From Crotophaga sulcirostris (Eukaryota; Chordata; Aves; Cuculiformes; Crotophagidae), in NCBI GenBank assembly GCA_013397455.1, contig VYZB01000281.1, positions 1,004,887-1,068,886 on the forward strand: a stretch of DNA of 64,000 nucleotides, read 5' to 3'. Numbering within the stretch: position 1 is the stretch's first letter; every line of letters starts with the position of its first letter. This document shows, piece by piece, positions 52,202-62,587 of the stretch. The notes under the pieces are model-generated. The model saw only the letters and a program-made list of their open reading frames with translations, did no database searches and was not told where the DNA came from. Both the position numbers and the translations under genes were made by a program.

Positions 52202-53184
52202 TACTGGATGATTTGAACTTTGTGAATTGCTGACTTCAGTTCATAGTATTTGATTGGCTGTACAATGACAAACGTATTTTTGCACAAAAATATAGTGAAG
52301 ACAATCTAAAATACATATGAGGAAAGTGCAATGAAACGAAAAATGCAATCACTCTAGATTTCAGTCCAGATACCCTTGGCCATTTAGCAGTCACCTGTGT
52401 ATTGCAAGTTGACTACCTATATTTAGTCAAGGAGAAGAGTGAACTATTTCCGAAGGGAATTTCATAAAATCTTAGTAGATATTAAGTGGGACTGAATAAA
52501 TCTCTACCTGGCAGCGCCACTTACTAAGTAAAGTTGGTCCTAGATATCTGCTTCTGTAAACCCCCTGACTCTTCAACAGATAAACACAGATACAGTGAAT
52601 CTCATTCTCAATGTCCAGGCCCTAAGCCTCGTTATGAGCAGTATTTGGCAAATATACACACAACTATGATTAAGAAATATTTATCCACAAAAATAATAAA
52701 TAACTCCCCTCCCAAAACTGTTATTCATTCAACTGCATTCTGCCTATTTAAAAATCATGTAATAGATATAAATTTTAATATAATACTCATTTTATGTTTG
52801 GCTTAAAAGGGTGAAGCTTTGAATAAAAATGTTATATGTCACACTTATAGAATTTTTGGGTAAAGGAAAGAATGACTATGATAATTTGTAAGAGTTAGAA
52901 GCACGAAACTATAGATCAGCTGATATACAAAATAGTATTTTGGCAAGAAGTTACGAGCAGGGTCCTTGTCAACTGATATTCTGGGCTCCAACAAGGAGCT
53001 GTAACTGATGATGCACATTTCTGCTGCTTTTTTTCTTTCTTTTGATGACTTGTGATATTGTCACACCATTTTGTCTTGTCTTTTCTGTGTGGTAGGCATT
53101 CCTCTATTTATATTTTCTGCTTGTTGGGGTGATGAATTAACTTAGTGTTAACTCTATTATACACCTAGTCTATAGCTGCATCTT
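48961..53184. other. Non-coding stretch
   Basis: AT-rich unique-looking DNA. It includes a short trinucleotide run (GATGATGATGGTGATGATGATG, about 50919-50940) and an AAAAC run near 52172-52191. No gene or young transposon recognised. Confidence 0.5.
50919..50940. repeat. (ATG)n microsatellite
   Basis: About seven ATG/GTG triplets in a row with one interruption; simple-sequence repeat. Confidence 0.85.
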
Positions 53185-53525
53185 ATCAAACCAAAGCAAT
53201 CTGGCTGCATGATTGGGCCCAGAGGGGTGTGTTCCATGGCAATAAGTCCATTTGGAGGCCAGTCAGTCATTAAAGGTGTGTTCCAGGGGTTGATCCTGTG
53301 GCTAATGCTGGTTGACATCTTCAGTAATGGCCTAGGCAATGGGATGGATGGCATCCTCAGTATATTTGTGGATGATAAAAAACTGGGAGGAGTGGATGAT
53401 CCACCAGATGGGTGCATCACCATACAGAGACACCTTGAAAAGCTGGAGAAATGGGCTAACAGAAACTTTGTGAAATTCAGTGAGGGAAATGCAAAGTCTG
53501 CACCTGTAGAGGAATAATCTCAGGC
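53185..53525 (+). pseudogene. CR1 LINE, internal reverse transcriptase fragment
   Basis: The plus strand encodes a decayed CR1 RT core. WLHDWAQR and WRPVSH lie in one frame near 53200-53270. The 53209-53517 frame then carries the catalytic box as FVDDKKLGGVDDPPDGC and continues IQRHLEKLEKWANRNFVKF, which matches the CR1 pattern F(A)DDTKLGGV...IQRDLDRLEKWADRNLMKF. The two active-site Asp residues are kept, but the GSVLGP and NIFINDL blocks upstream are degraded and shifted between frames. Unlike most CR1 copies it has no 3' tail: the fragment ends inside the coding region. It was therefore cut by a later deletion or rearrangement. Confidence 0.88.
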
Positions 53526-55974
53526 AGCAGTTCACTTTGGGATTCACATGACTCTGTGACTGTGCAACCCTATTTTAATAGAGTGGGAGAATTTAACAGA
53601 TGAGTTGACTCATTCAATATAAAATAGAGATGAGGTCGTCAGGTCATTATTAATCATGAAGAAAGTCCAGGTACAAGTGCTATTAAGTTTATGTGGGAGT
53701 GATAATGTGTTTGGAACACATGTTGCTGGAAGTGGTGGAGGATAATCTTTCAGAAGGAAATAAACAGTATCCAGAATTTAGATTGTGTGGGTTTTCTATT
53801 TCCTTTTATTTTTATTATTATTTTTGTTGTAATCCTTTGTAGAGTACTGCAGCCTGCAGGCCTTCTGGCCCTCCCCATGCTTTGTTTAAAACCAGTCTCT
53901 AGGCACTAGTCATTGATGGATAAAAAACTGCATAGCTTTTCTGCTCCAAAAGGATGTTACCAAGTGCAAGAAAACTGATCAGTTTCTATTCCTCCTTTTT
54001 CTGCCTTTATAGAATTTGTTAATCATCGCAAGGTTTTTGCTACCCGCAAGACAAGACAGTGCAAATGAATTGTCTGTGATATAGTTTGTGGGATAGATGT
54101 CATTCAGCTGGGCAAAGTTTATCCTGATAGAGGGTCATGTCTCGCTAATGTACCCTGAGATAACGCTAACTGAACCTTGACCACTTTTCTAGCACTGATA
54201 TATCAAAAGAGCTTCACAGTACAAACAAAAAGGTACTAGCACGCTTCAAAGAATTTACGATCTGGTGATTCACAGGATAAGAGAAAAAATAGGAACAAAA
54301 CCCATAAGAAAGAGGGAACACGTCTCTCATCTCACATAGCTGCGTAAGCCCCATCACAACTGTGTTCTGAGGATGGAAGAGGGCAGATGCACTGAGTAAT
54401 GTTTCTGTAGCTTGTGGACATGGCTGGATGTAAGATATAGAATTTCTGGAAAATACTGAGTTATCCTGAAGAGAAGTGCAACATTCCTGGACTTTCTGTG
54501 GTCTTGGCTAGTCTACAAAACAATGATTCTTTCTGAAGAAGTGTCATTTCTGAGAACCTAATGCAACATTTTATCCTCCACTTGAGTCAGCAGCTACCTA
54601 CCCTCTATTGCCCCTAACTCGAGGCACTAGATGAAGTCTTTTCTTGAACCTAAACAGATAAACAAAGGGCTTTAGATGACCTGCCTCAGAAATCAACATC
54701 TTTCATACACCATTGTGCCATCTACTGTATTTCTAAAAAAAAAGGAAATACCGTGTGGGGTTTGCTTTAAAAAAAATTAGAACGAGGCTAACAAGACCAA
54801 TCCAATGATGAAAAGTCAATAGATAGGACAAGATAAAAGGGGGAGATAATAGTGGTAAACATCTGTGTGGAAAATGGAGGGTTTGGTGATTAAAGGTCAG
54901 AGCGTGCACACAGCAGGAATATAGGGTTTAGAGAGGTAAAAAAAACCTAATTAGTAGAACGGATTAAGAGGCAAAGTGCAAAAGTGAAATAGTAGTGTTG
55001 ACTGCATGAGCAAGGATTAAAACAGGGAGGCAGTTATGCCATTGATTCCAATACTTTTAAATATGTGTGTCTGAACCAGATTTGGCACATACAAAAAGGT
55101 GTTGTGTGAAATAAAAAAACCCCTTTTTAACTGATAAGATGCTGAGTCAAGACCACAAATGGTATAAACTTTACCCAGGGAAGACGAAGCAAAGATACAA
55201 ACCTCCTCCAGATAAGAATATTTTATTTTGGGGGTTTTCAGTTACCACGAACCAGAGATTTAAAAGATCTGAAAAAATATTTGGGTATCTTTTACTAGTT
55301 GTAAAGCTCAAGACTGACTGACGTTTTGAAAGATCTGTTCAATTCCTACTGTTTTCAACCATAATGCTAAGTGATTATATATATGTTCCTATTTCTCTGG
55401 TGTGGCAGGATGTGTTAGAAGCATATGATTATTTATGAAGAATTGCATGACTACTTATGAAAAGCAAGGCAGAAAATAGTAGTATTAACAGTTGTACAAA
55501 CCCAGTGCTAATCAGTAAGGCTAAAAACCTGGATGTGGTGTTCACAGATGCACTCAGGAAAGCTACCTAATACCTTTAACTTTGTAATCTCCATCATTAT
55601 TCTTTTCAAATGTAAGAATACAGGAATTGTAATGTTTGAATAGAAAATCAGAAAAAAGATCTTTGACTTCTTGATACTGAAACCTTCTAAGATAAAATAT
55701 TTGTCTTCAAGTATACTGTAAGCATTCACTAACATACTATGCTAGTTCGTTGTCCTCATTCAGGAGTACTTATGGACAATATTCTTTTCAAAGAGCTGGA
55801 AAAATTGCAGGCTGAAAGCAAAAGGGTCTTTATCTTGATATTGTGTGTTTCTCAGAGAAAAATGATAGAATTATCAGTAAATGACTGGATGTTCAATAAA
55901 TTATTTGCTCTATTTGGGGAATAAACATGTATCTGAATCATGTCACATGAAGATTTGATGAAAGCAATGAATAG
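53526..55974. other. Non-coding stretch
   Basis: AT-rich DNA with an ATT-rich run at about 53808-53826. One possible old repeat fragment is listed at 54191-54330. No gene recognised. Confidence 0.5.
54191..54330. repeat. Possible old amniote interspersed repeat fragment
   Basis: AGAGCTTCACAGTACAAAC followed by CAAAGAATTTACGATCTGG resembles an old repeat with a GAGCTTTACAAA ... CAAAGAGCTTACAATCTAA layout. It shares its core with the segment at 19861-19960. Assignment to a family is not possible by eye. Confidence 0.35.
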
Positions 55975-56640
55975 GGTGATTAGCTTTTCTAAAGCTACAC
56001 ACTTAAAAGCATTGTCATGTAATTTATGACTGAGAGGTTTAAAGGATATGGCTAAGGAGCTCTCTGGGCTGTTAATGTTGATTTTTCAATAAGCCTTGAA
56101 ATGCTGGAAAAGCTCCAGTATTCTGGAAGAAACTAATGTTTCACAATTTATTTTTCAAAAGGGTACAGTGGTCAACTTTTCACAGTTACAGGCTTGTCAT
56201 TGTAACGTCATTTCTGGGCAAAATTGTGATATGGCTGACATGCAAATGATGTACTAAAAAGTTAAAGGAACCAGTATAAGTAATGCCAATCTGGAAAAAC
56301 TTATAGAAAATTCTTCATAGTAGTATACTTGGCAGGTAAAGCAAATACAATTGATTTCTTCCAAACAGATTTCTCTAATGCACGTGACTTGATACTGAAA
56401 TAAATGTTTATGAAGAAATTAGAATGATATATGAAGAGCCTGCACAAGTTCAGCAAAACAGAAACTAGCTAATTCTGGTCTTTCACTGTAGAGTTACCGT
56501 CTATCTAGTGACCTCTTTTAGGATTCAGTTCCTGGTATGTACTTCTTACTGCTATCAATGACTTGCAAGAGTACAATAAATAATTACCAGTAACATTTAC
56601 CATGAATCTCACTGGGCAAATTAGCAAACTTTGTCTTCTT
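55975..56640 (+). pseudogene. Ancient CR1/L3-like LINE, reverse transcriptase region
   Basis: The plus strand follows the old amniote CR1 consensus in order: AAAGGATATGGCTAAGGAGC, TGTTAATGTTGATTTTTCAA, TTCTGGAAGAAACTAATGTT, CAAAAGGGTACAG, GTAATGCCAATC, and GAAATTAGAATGATATATGA. Conceptual translation in shifting frames gives RT-like pieces: DFSNARDLI for the DFSKAFDLV block and INDLQE for the INDLEE block. The nucleotide order is much better kept than any frame. The F/YADD box is lost. Divergence exceeds that of the bird CR1 subfamilies here, which suggests an insertion well before modern bird orders. Borders are approximate. Confidence 0.72.
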
Positions 56641-58788
56641 TGCAATAACATTAAATAATAAAGTCACACACAAAACCAGTGTTTTATTTTGATTTTCACA
56701 ATGGACCCTCAAGAAATTTTAGGATAAAAACAATACATGCAGAAAAACATGTTTTTGCATCACTTTGGTAAAAATTATTGTGAGGAGTTAAAGGCAGTTT
56801 AACCTAACTCAAGGTCAGATATGCACTCCCAGTTTTTGATCAAAATCATTCTATTTGCAATGTAGGATTCAAACAAGACCTTTAAAAAGTGCTGCTATTC
56901 ACACTGCTCCAAATCTTCAAATTAGTTTAGGTTATAGGCCAACAGGGTCTTTTCACATCAAGCAATTTAAAGTCTATTATGTTGTAGTGAGGCGAAAAAA
57001 CCAAAAGAACCCAACCAAAAAGTTATTTCAGCATGTTTGGTTTGCTGAGAAAGATTTGTATACACCTGAACACAAAATATTTTTGTAGTATAATGGCAAT
57101 TTCTCATTCAACTGTAAATGTATTTTCTTCTGCTCTAATGAAGCAGTTAAGCAAGTCTGTTTACTCATCTACAAAATATTTTTTCCTTATATCAGCAAGT
57201 AGTTTTGTGTACATCATTTCCTGTATTCCACATTCACTGAATTGTTACTGATACAAAGAAAGATGTCATGTTGGAGGTTTTTTTTGTACTACAGGCAATT
57301 CAAAGGCATAAGAATAGGACCTGAGTGCTAAGGAAAGTTCAAATATCTAAAAAAAAGACTGTGTAGGTCCTTTATTCTTAGTATGAAAACTTGATAGCAA
57401 CCTCTTCGCTTACTTCACTACAACTGGATTTTTGAAAATTTAGACATCATTTCACCTTTTTTTAAAAAATATTCACAAAATCAATTGCTGTCAATTTCAA
57501 GCTGAGAAGTTGAGATGGGATGAGATGTAGAGGGTCCACTGAATACAGTTCCATCCTGAGCATCACTTCTATTTTAATACCCTCCACCTGCTGTGATATG
57601 TCCTTTGGGTCAAAGACAATCTCATATTTTGCATGTGGAAAGACAACATACAAAGAACTGCCTTTTGAAGTCTGACCCCATGTAAATCTAATCTGAATTT
57701 TTTTTCTATGAGGGAGGAGTAGCAAAAGCTTAGGGAAGAGTACAAACAAAACAAAGAATATGTAGGGTCCTCATTTCTTTGCTATGCTTTTGTAACCACC
57801 AATAATCCACATTCATAACTTTTACAGTCACTTTAAATGGACTGTATTGAAATAACGTACTAAGCCGGAGGAATCCTTGTGACAAAGAGATAGACAAGAG
57901 TACAGACAAGAACGCATAGACAAGAGCATGGATTGAAGGCCAATTGAATCCAGCACATGAAGCACACAACAAAATCAAAATGCTAATATTGGGGTTTTCA
58001 ATGACATAGCAAAGAAAACAGAGGAAGGTGGTCGAAATTTCTTTTATTTCAGATCTAACTTTACGAAGAAAATTTGAACGGGAACTAATTTAGGGAAAAA
58101 CTGACATCTAAACAGATATGTGAAACAAATGCCATGCAAGGATGAATATGTCAAGGTAGGATGCTCAGGACAGTACTTTTGTAAACTTGGTTGTCTGCCA
58201 TGATCTGAAATACCAGTTAAAGTTATAGAACCTACTTTTTATGGACAATCAAGACTCCAGTTGCATAAATGGGAGTGCAGACTGCCTGTCAATAGCAGCA
58301 AACGTCAGCTAAGTAGGATTCAAGGCCCACTTTGTATAGATAATGTACCAATTCACAAAAAGAGAGTTCTGGTAAAATATTTTTACACTAAAGATACACA
58401 GAAAGCAAAAATATGTTGAAATTAAACTCCTTTAAGAATCAAAAATACTATATACATTTTATAGAATTTCTTTCTCTATAGATGCCCTTCTTTACTATGG
58501 ATTAGTGCTGAGCATAATGGGTATGTGACATGTGCTATGATGTATCATATTTGTAGTGGAGTGGTATATATACCATTATGTGTGAAAATTCGTTTTCAAA
58601 TTGTATTCCTTTGATCTTGACAGTTCACAGCTTACTTTAAGGTTGTTGGAAGACACCTTGTATATTTTACCTTTCTCACTCTGTAGAGTAGTACCGTTTA
58701 CATGTTCTGAAGATCAATCTATTGTATCCTTTAAAATATTCAGTGCCTTGTAGATAAATAAACTATGAAAAACACTGTGGAAAAAATG
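56641..58788. other. Non-coding stretch with one candidate exon-like frame
   Basis: AT-rich DNA with no recognised repeat. A 95-codon minus-strand frame (57462-57749) sits behind a good pyrimidine-rich acceptor-like sequence; it is treated in the findings and not called as a gene because the protein is unrecognised. Confidence 0.45.
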
Positions 58789-59342
58789 TGCTGGTTTTGG
58801 CTGGGATAGAGTTAATTTCCTTCATAGTAGCTTGCACAGGGCTATATTTTGGATTTCTGCTGAAAACAGTGTTGATAACACACTGATGTTTTAGCTGTTG
58901 CTGCCCAGTTCTTATACAGAGTCAAGGCCTTTTCTGCTTCGCACCCCACCCCGCCAGAATTCGTGAGGAGACACAGTCATGACACATGACCCCAGCTCAC
59001 CCAAGGGATATTCCATACTGTATGATGTTGTGCTCAATTATAAAAGCTGGAGGAGGGTGAAGGAAGAGTGAATTTTTGGAGTGATTGAATTTGTCTTTTC
59101 AAGTAACGGCTACATGTGATGGAGCCCTGCTATTCTGGAGATGGATGAACACCTGCGTTCCAGTGGAGAGTAGTAAATGAATTCCTTATTTTGCTTTGCT
59201 TGTGGACGCAGCTTTTGCTTTACCTATTGAACAGTCTTTATGTCAACCTATGAACTTTCTTACTTTTAGCTTTCTGATTCTGTGTCCCACCCCATCAAGG
59301 AAAGGCAGTGTGGGACTTAGTTCTGGCTGAGGTTTAACCACA
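58789..59342 (+). mobile_element. Solo LTR of an avian endogenous retrovirus (copy 2)
   Basis: The copy runs from TGCTGGTTTTGGCTGGGATA at 58789 to GGTTTAACCACA at 59342, keeping the TG...CA ends expected of an LTR. It contains a TATA box TATAAAAG at 59039-59046, then GATGGAGCCCTGCTATTCTG, GAATTCCTTATTTTGC and GCTTTACCTATTGAACAGTC, landmarks also found in copy 1 at 6892-7390. It has its own gap after CCCCACCCCGCCAG (about 58945-58960), where copy 1 has GTGAGTAGGCTGAGGGTG. No retroviral genes flank it. Target-site duplications are not clear because both flanks are A-rich. ERVL-like assignment is from memory. Confidence 0.85.
59039..59046 (+). promoter_or_regulatory. TATA box of solo LTR copy 2
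   Basis: TATAAAAG in the expected mid-LTR place, followed by a GGAGGAGGGTGAAGGAAG purine-rich stretch. The same place in copy 1 has decayed. Activity is unknown. Confidence 0.6.
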
Positions 59343-59512
59343 AAAATAATACATAACCAAAACTAGAATTTCTGCTCCAAAGATGGTACATACATGAGCA
59401 TATCTACAAGTACTTTGGAAGGTAATGTCAGAGAATCCATGAAGGTATTTACAGTATTGGCTGTTGAAACCAGGCAAAGGCTTTTTGGGTGCTGGAAGAA
59501 AATATTTAGTTT

Positions 59513-59742
59513 AGAATCATAGAATCACAGAATCATTTAGGTTAGAAAAAACCTTTAAGATCATCAAGTCCAACCATTAACCTAACACTGCCAAGTCCAC
59601 CGCTAGACCTTGTCCCTAAGTGCCACATTTACTTGTCTTTTAAATTTCTCCAGGGATGGTGACTCAACCATTTATCTGGACAGCCTCTTCCAATGCTTAA
59701 TAACCCTCTCAGTGAAGAATTATTTTTTAATATCCAATCTAA
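59513..59742 (-). mobile_element. Short CR1 LINE 3' end
   Basis: The left edge AGAATCATAGAATCACAGAATC is the CR1 octamer tail. It is followed by TTTAGGTTAGAAAAAACC, CATCAAGTCCAACCATTAAC, CCAGGGATGGTGACTC and CCTCTCAGTGAAGAATT. About 230 bp remain, all within the 3' region, and the 5' part is missing. It lies 170 bp right of the solo LTR. Confidence 0.92.
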
Positions 59743-62021
59743 AAGTTTAATTTAATAGACTTACAGGAGAATTCTTTGGGAAAAGAATCTATTCCACAAA
59801 ATATCTCTGTAAATACATCAACTCTGTATTATGCATTCAGCCTAATCATGTAATATACTTAGTCATTGCTAATGTGTTACCAATGAACTCTTGTTCTGAT
59901 ATAAGACAGAGCAGATAAATTTGAGGCAGAATGATTTCACTCTCTCACTTTAGGAGAAGGAGGCTCAAGATTTATCTGCACTTGATGTTTTCACTCTACT
60001 GTTCTGACACTCTTGGTAACAACGCTCATGTGGTAACAGTAGAGAAAACATGACGGAAAATTGACTCATTTATCATAATTTTCATCCATTGAAGCACCTA
60101 ACACGTTCATGCTTAAATATTCCCCATATATGTATAAATATGGTTGGCCACCTGGACAGTATTATCTAAGAAGATTTGGAAAAAAATGATATGTTCCTTT
60201 TATGTTTTCAGACTTAATTGGTAGCGTAAAATTTGGCTGCAAGTACCTTCCTTGTAACTTCACCAAATGTTACTACAAAACATTTTGACACTGGTATAAA
60301 TTACTCACAGGATGCACAGTCTGTGTTCTCCTGATATCTGTCGCCTTCCATCGACAGAGGAAAAGAGGAAATGTAGAGTGTTTGGCTGTGTCTGAGAGCA
60401 GTCTTCTCTCCTCTGTCCCTTTGGTAAAACAGGTAGATTATCTGACTCTGAAGGGAAAATGGTAAAGGACTCGTAAATTAGAAAAACAGATCCTGAGAGT
60501 ATGATACAGAACGTAACACTAAAGGAAAAACACATTCAGGCATGAACAAACTATATATATGTTTTGAAATGCTTTTGAAAATAATTTAATTTCGGTTTAC
60601 ATATATGTTTATATATTAGAAAAAAACTACTTTTGCTGCTACTAGCGCTTTACCAGAGAGGTCTCTAATGACCTTTCTCCTTTTTATCTAAAATAAATTT
60701 AAGAAAAAAAAATAAAAAGACAACCTGATATTTTTCTCTCAGCTTTCTTTGCAGAGAAACAGGGAAACTGCAGTCCCCTGACTGAAACTATTACAATTAT
60801 TATTGCCTGACAATAATAGCCACTGCAGAGTTACAGCTTGATTGCCATCTAGAAATATCACTAGAGTAAAGCCAGCATGGCTAAATTAACCAAAGCAGAG
60901 GCCAGTATTAACCATTTGACATTGTTTCTTTTTTCTAGTTTGTCCCAAGGCAGAGGTAATTGCCACTAGCTTGATGGGGTTGTTGCAAGTAAGAAAAGGG
61001 TGGTAGTTTGAGGCAATGAATAAAGCTAGGTTTATGTTTATTTCATACTATCTAAATAATTCCTGAAGCTTCCCAAGTTAAAGAATAGCAAGCAGCTTTC
61101 CAAAATGATTCTCAGCTTCCCTGGGTCACAGTGTCAGAGTGGCCAAACCACTCAAGCAATTTTTAAGTCACAACTTTTATGGTAGACAGTGAAATAATTC
61201 TTGACTTGCTCTGTGAGCTGCAGGAGCACTACCATCATTTATATCTCATTTTCTTTAGTATCACAGTGTTACTCACAATATAAGAATCCACTCTTAAGTC
61301 ACAGAAATAGATTTCTCTTCAACTTCAGCAATTGTGTGAAGATTGTTTTGAGTTTTTGATCCCTATAGGACTTCCTCTCATGTTGTGAACACAATCTCTG
61401 ATTTATGTGTACATTCTCTGCTAATAATTCTAAAGAATTTTCTTAATGATCAATCACCTGAATAAGAATGAAGCACCAGAGAGCTCAAACATGGATGTGG
61501 CTCTGTCTCTACTTACACTATGTTGGGCTCTGATGCCTAAATGAAAATCTGCCAATGTTTCTTTTCCAAAAACTTTTATCATTATTTCCACTTCTTTCTT
61601 TTGTGGAGCTGAGAGGTGTTTGTTAAAGGACAATCAGTTAACTGCAGGCATCTACTAACAGTATTATGTCATCAAAAAAGACCAACAAATAAAAAACCAA
61701 CCCCAATCCAAAAATCAGATATAGAAATCTTGACAGATTTTGTTATATATTTTCACTCATTTCTACATGACTAACTGCTTCAGGCCCAGATAGCTTAACA
61801 TCTAAAAGGCCACAGTAAGAGCTACTGGAGTAAATTGTTAGCATTTAGCTCTCTTGTAAGGTTGGGAACATTCTAAAGGGACAAGATACTCAAGCAGTGT
61901 TAATCAGTGCAACTTCTAGTTTTGCTGAAGAAATCCTGCAACAATTTGCAGGGATGGGTGTTTGGTTGATTTTTGCCATTGCTGTTGACAGTGGTCCCAA
62001 GTGATCCCAAGTGCTGTTGAT
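59743..62021. other. Non-coding stretch
   Basis: AT-rich, no gene or clear repeat. Just before the next CR1, two near-copies of GCTGTTGACAGTGGTCCCAAGTG / GCTGTTGATAGCAGTGTGCCCAAGTG (61981-62038) suggest a small local duplication at the insertion border. Confidence 0.5.
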
Positions 62022-62587
62022 AGCAGTGTGCCCAAGTGGCCCAGAAGGCCAATGGCATTTTGGCCTCTGTCAGAAAGAGCACGGCCAGCAGGACCAGGGC
62101 AGTGATTGTGCCCCTGTACACAGTGCAGAGTGAGGTGATGTTGCACCTCGAGTACTGTGTTCAGTTTTGGGGTCCTCACTATAAGAAGGACATTGAGGGG
62201 CTGGAACGTGTGCAGAGAAGGGCTGGTGAAGGGGCTGGCGTACAAGTCCTATGAGGAGCAACTGAGAGAAATGGGGTTATTTAGCTTTGAGAAGACCTCA
62301 TCACTGTCTACAACTACCTGAAAGGAGGTTGTAGTGAGGCGGGTGTTGGTCTCTTCTCCCAGGTGACAGATGATAGGATGAGAGGAAATGTGTGCAAGTT
62401 GCGTCGGGGGAGGTTCAGACTAGACATTAGGAAAAATTTCCTCACTGAAAGGGTGGTCAGGCACTGGAACAGGCTGCTCAGAGAGGTGGTTGAATCTCCA
62501 TCCATGGACGTGTTTATAAGATGGATAGATGTGTTTCTCAGGGATATGGTTTAGTAGTGGAAAGGTAAAGTTGAACTCGGAGTGGGA
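62022..62587 (+). pseudogene. CR1 LINE C-terminal coding segment
   Basis: The plus strand encodes [20 protein letters not shown] and [26 protein letters not shown] (62036-62254 frame), then after a frameshift [39 protein letters not shown] (62363-62554 frame). These are the conserved CR1 polyprotein C-terminal blocks after the RT domain. The usual last ~60 bp (the GGTTGGACTCGATGATC block and octamer tail) are missing, and RT proper is absent on the left. Sequence identity to the CR1 pattern is high, so the copy is fairly young but cut at both ends. Confidence 0.92.
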
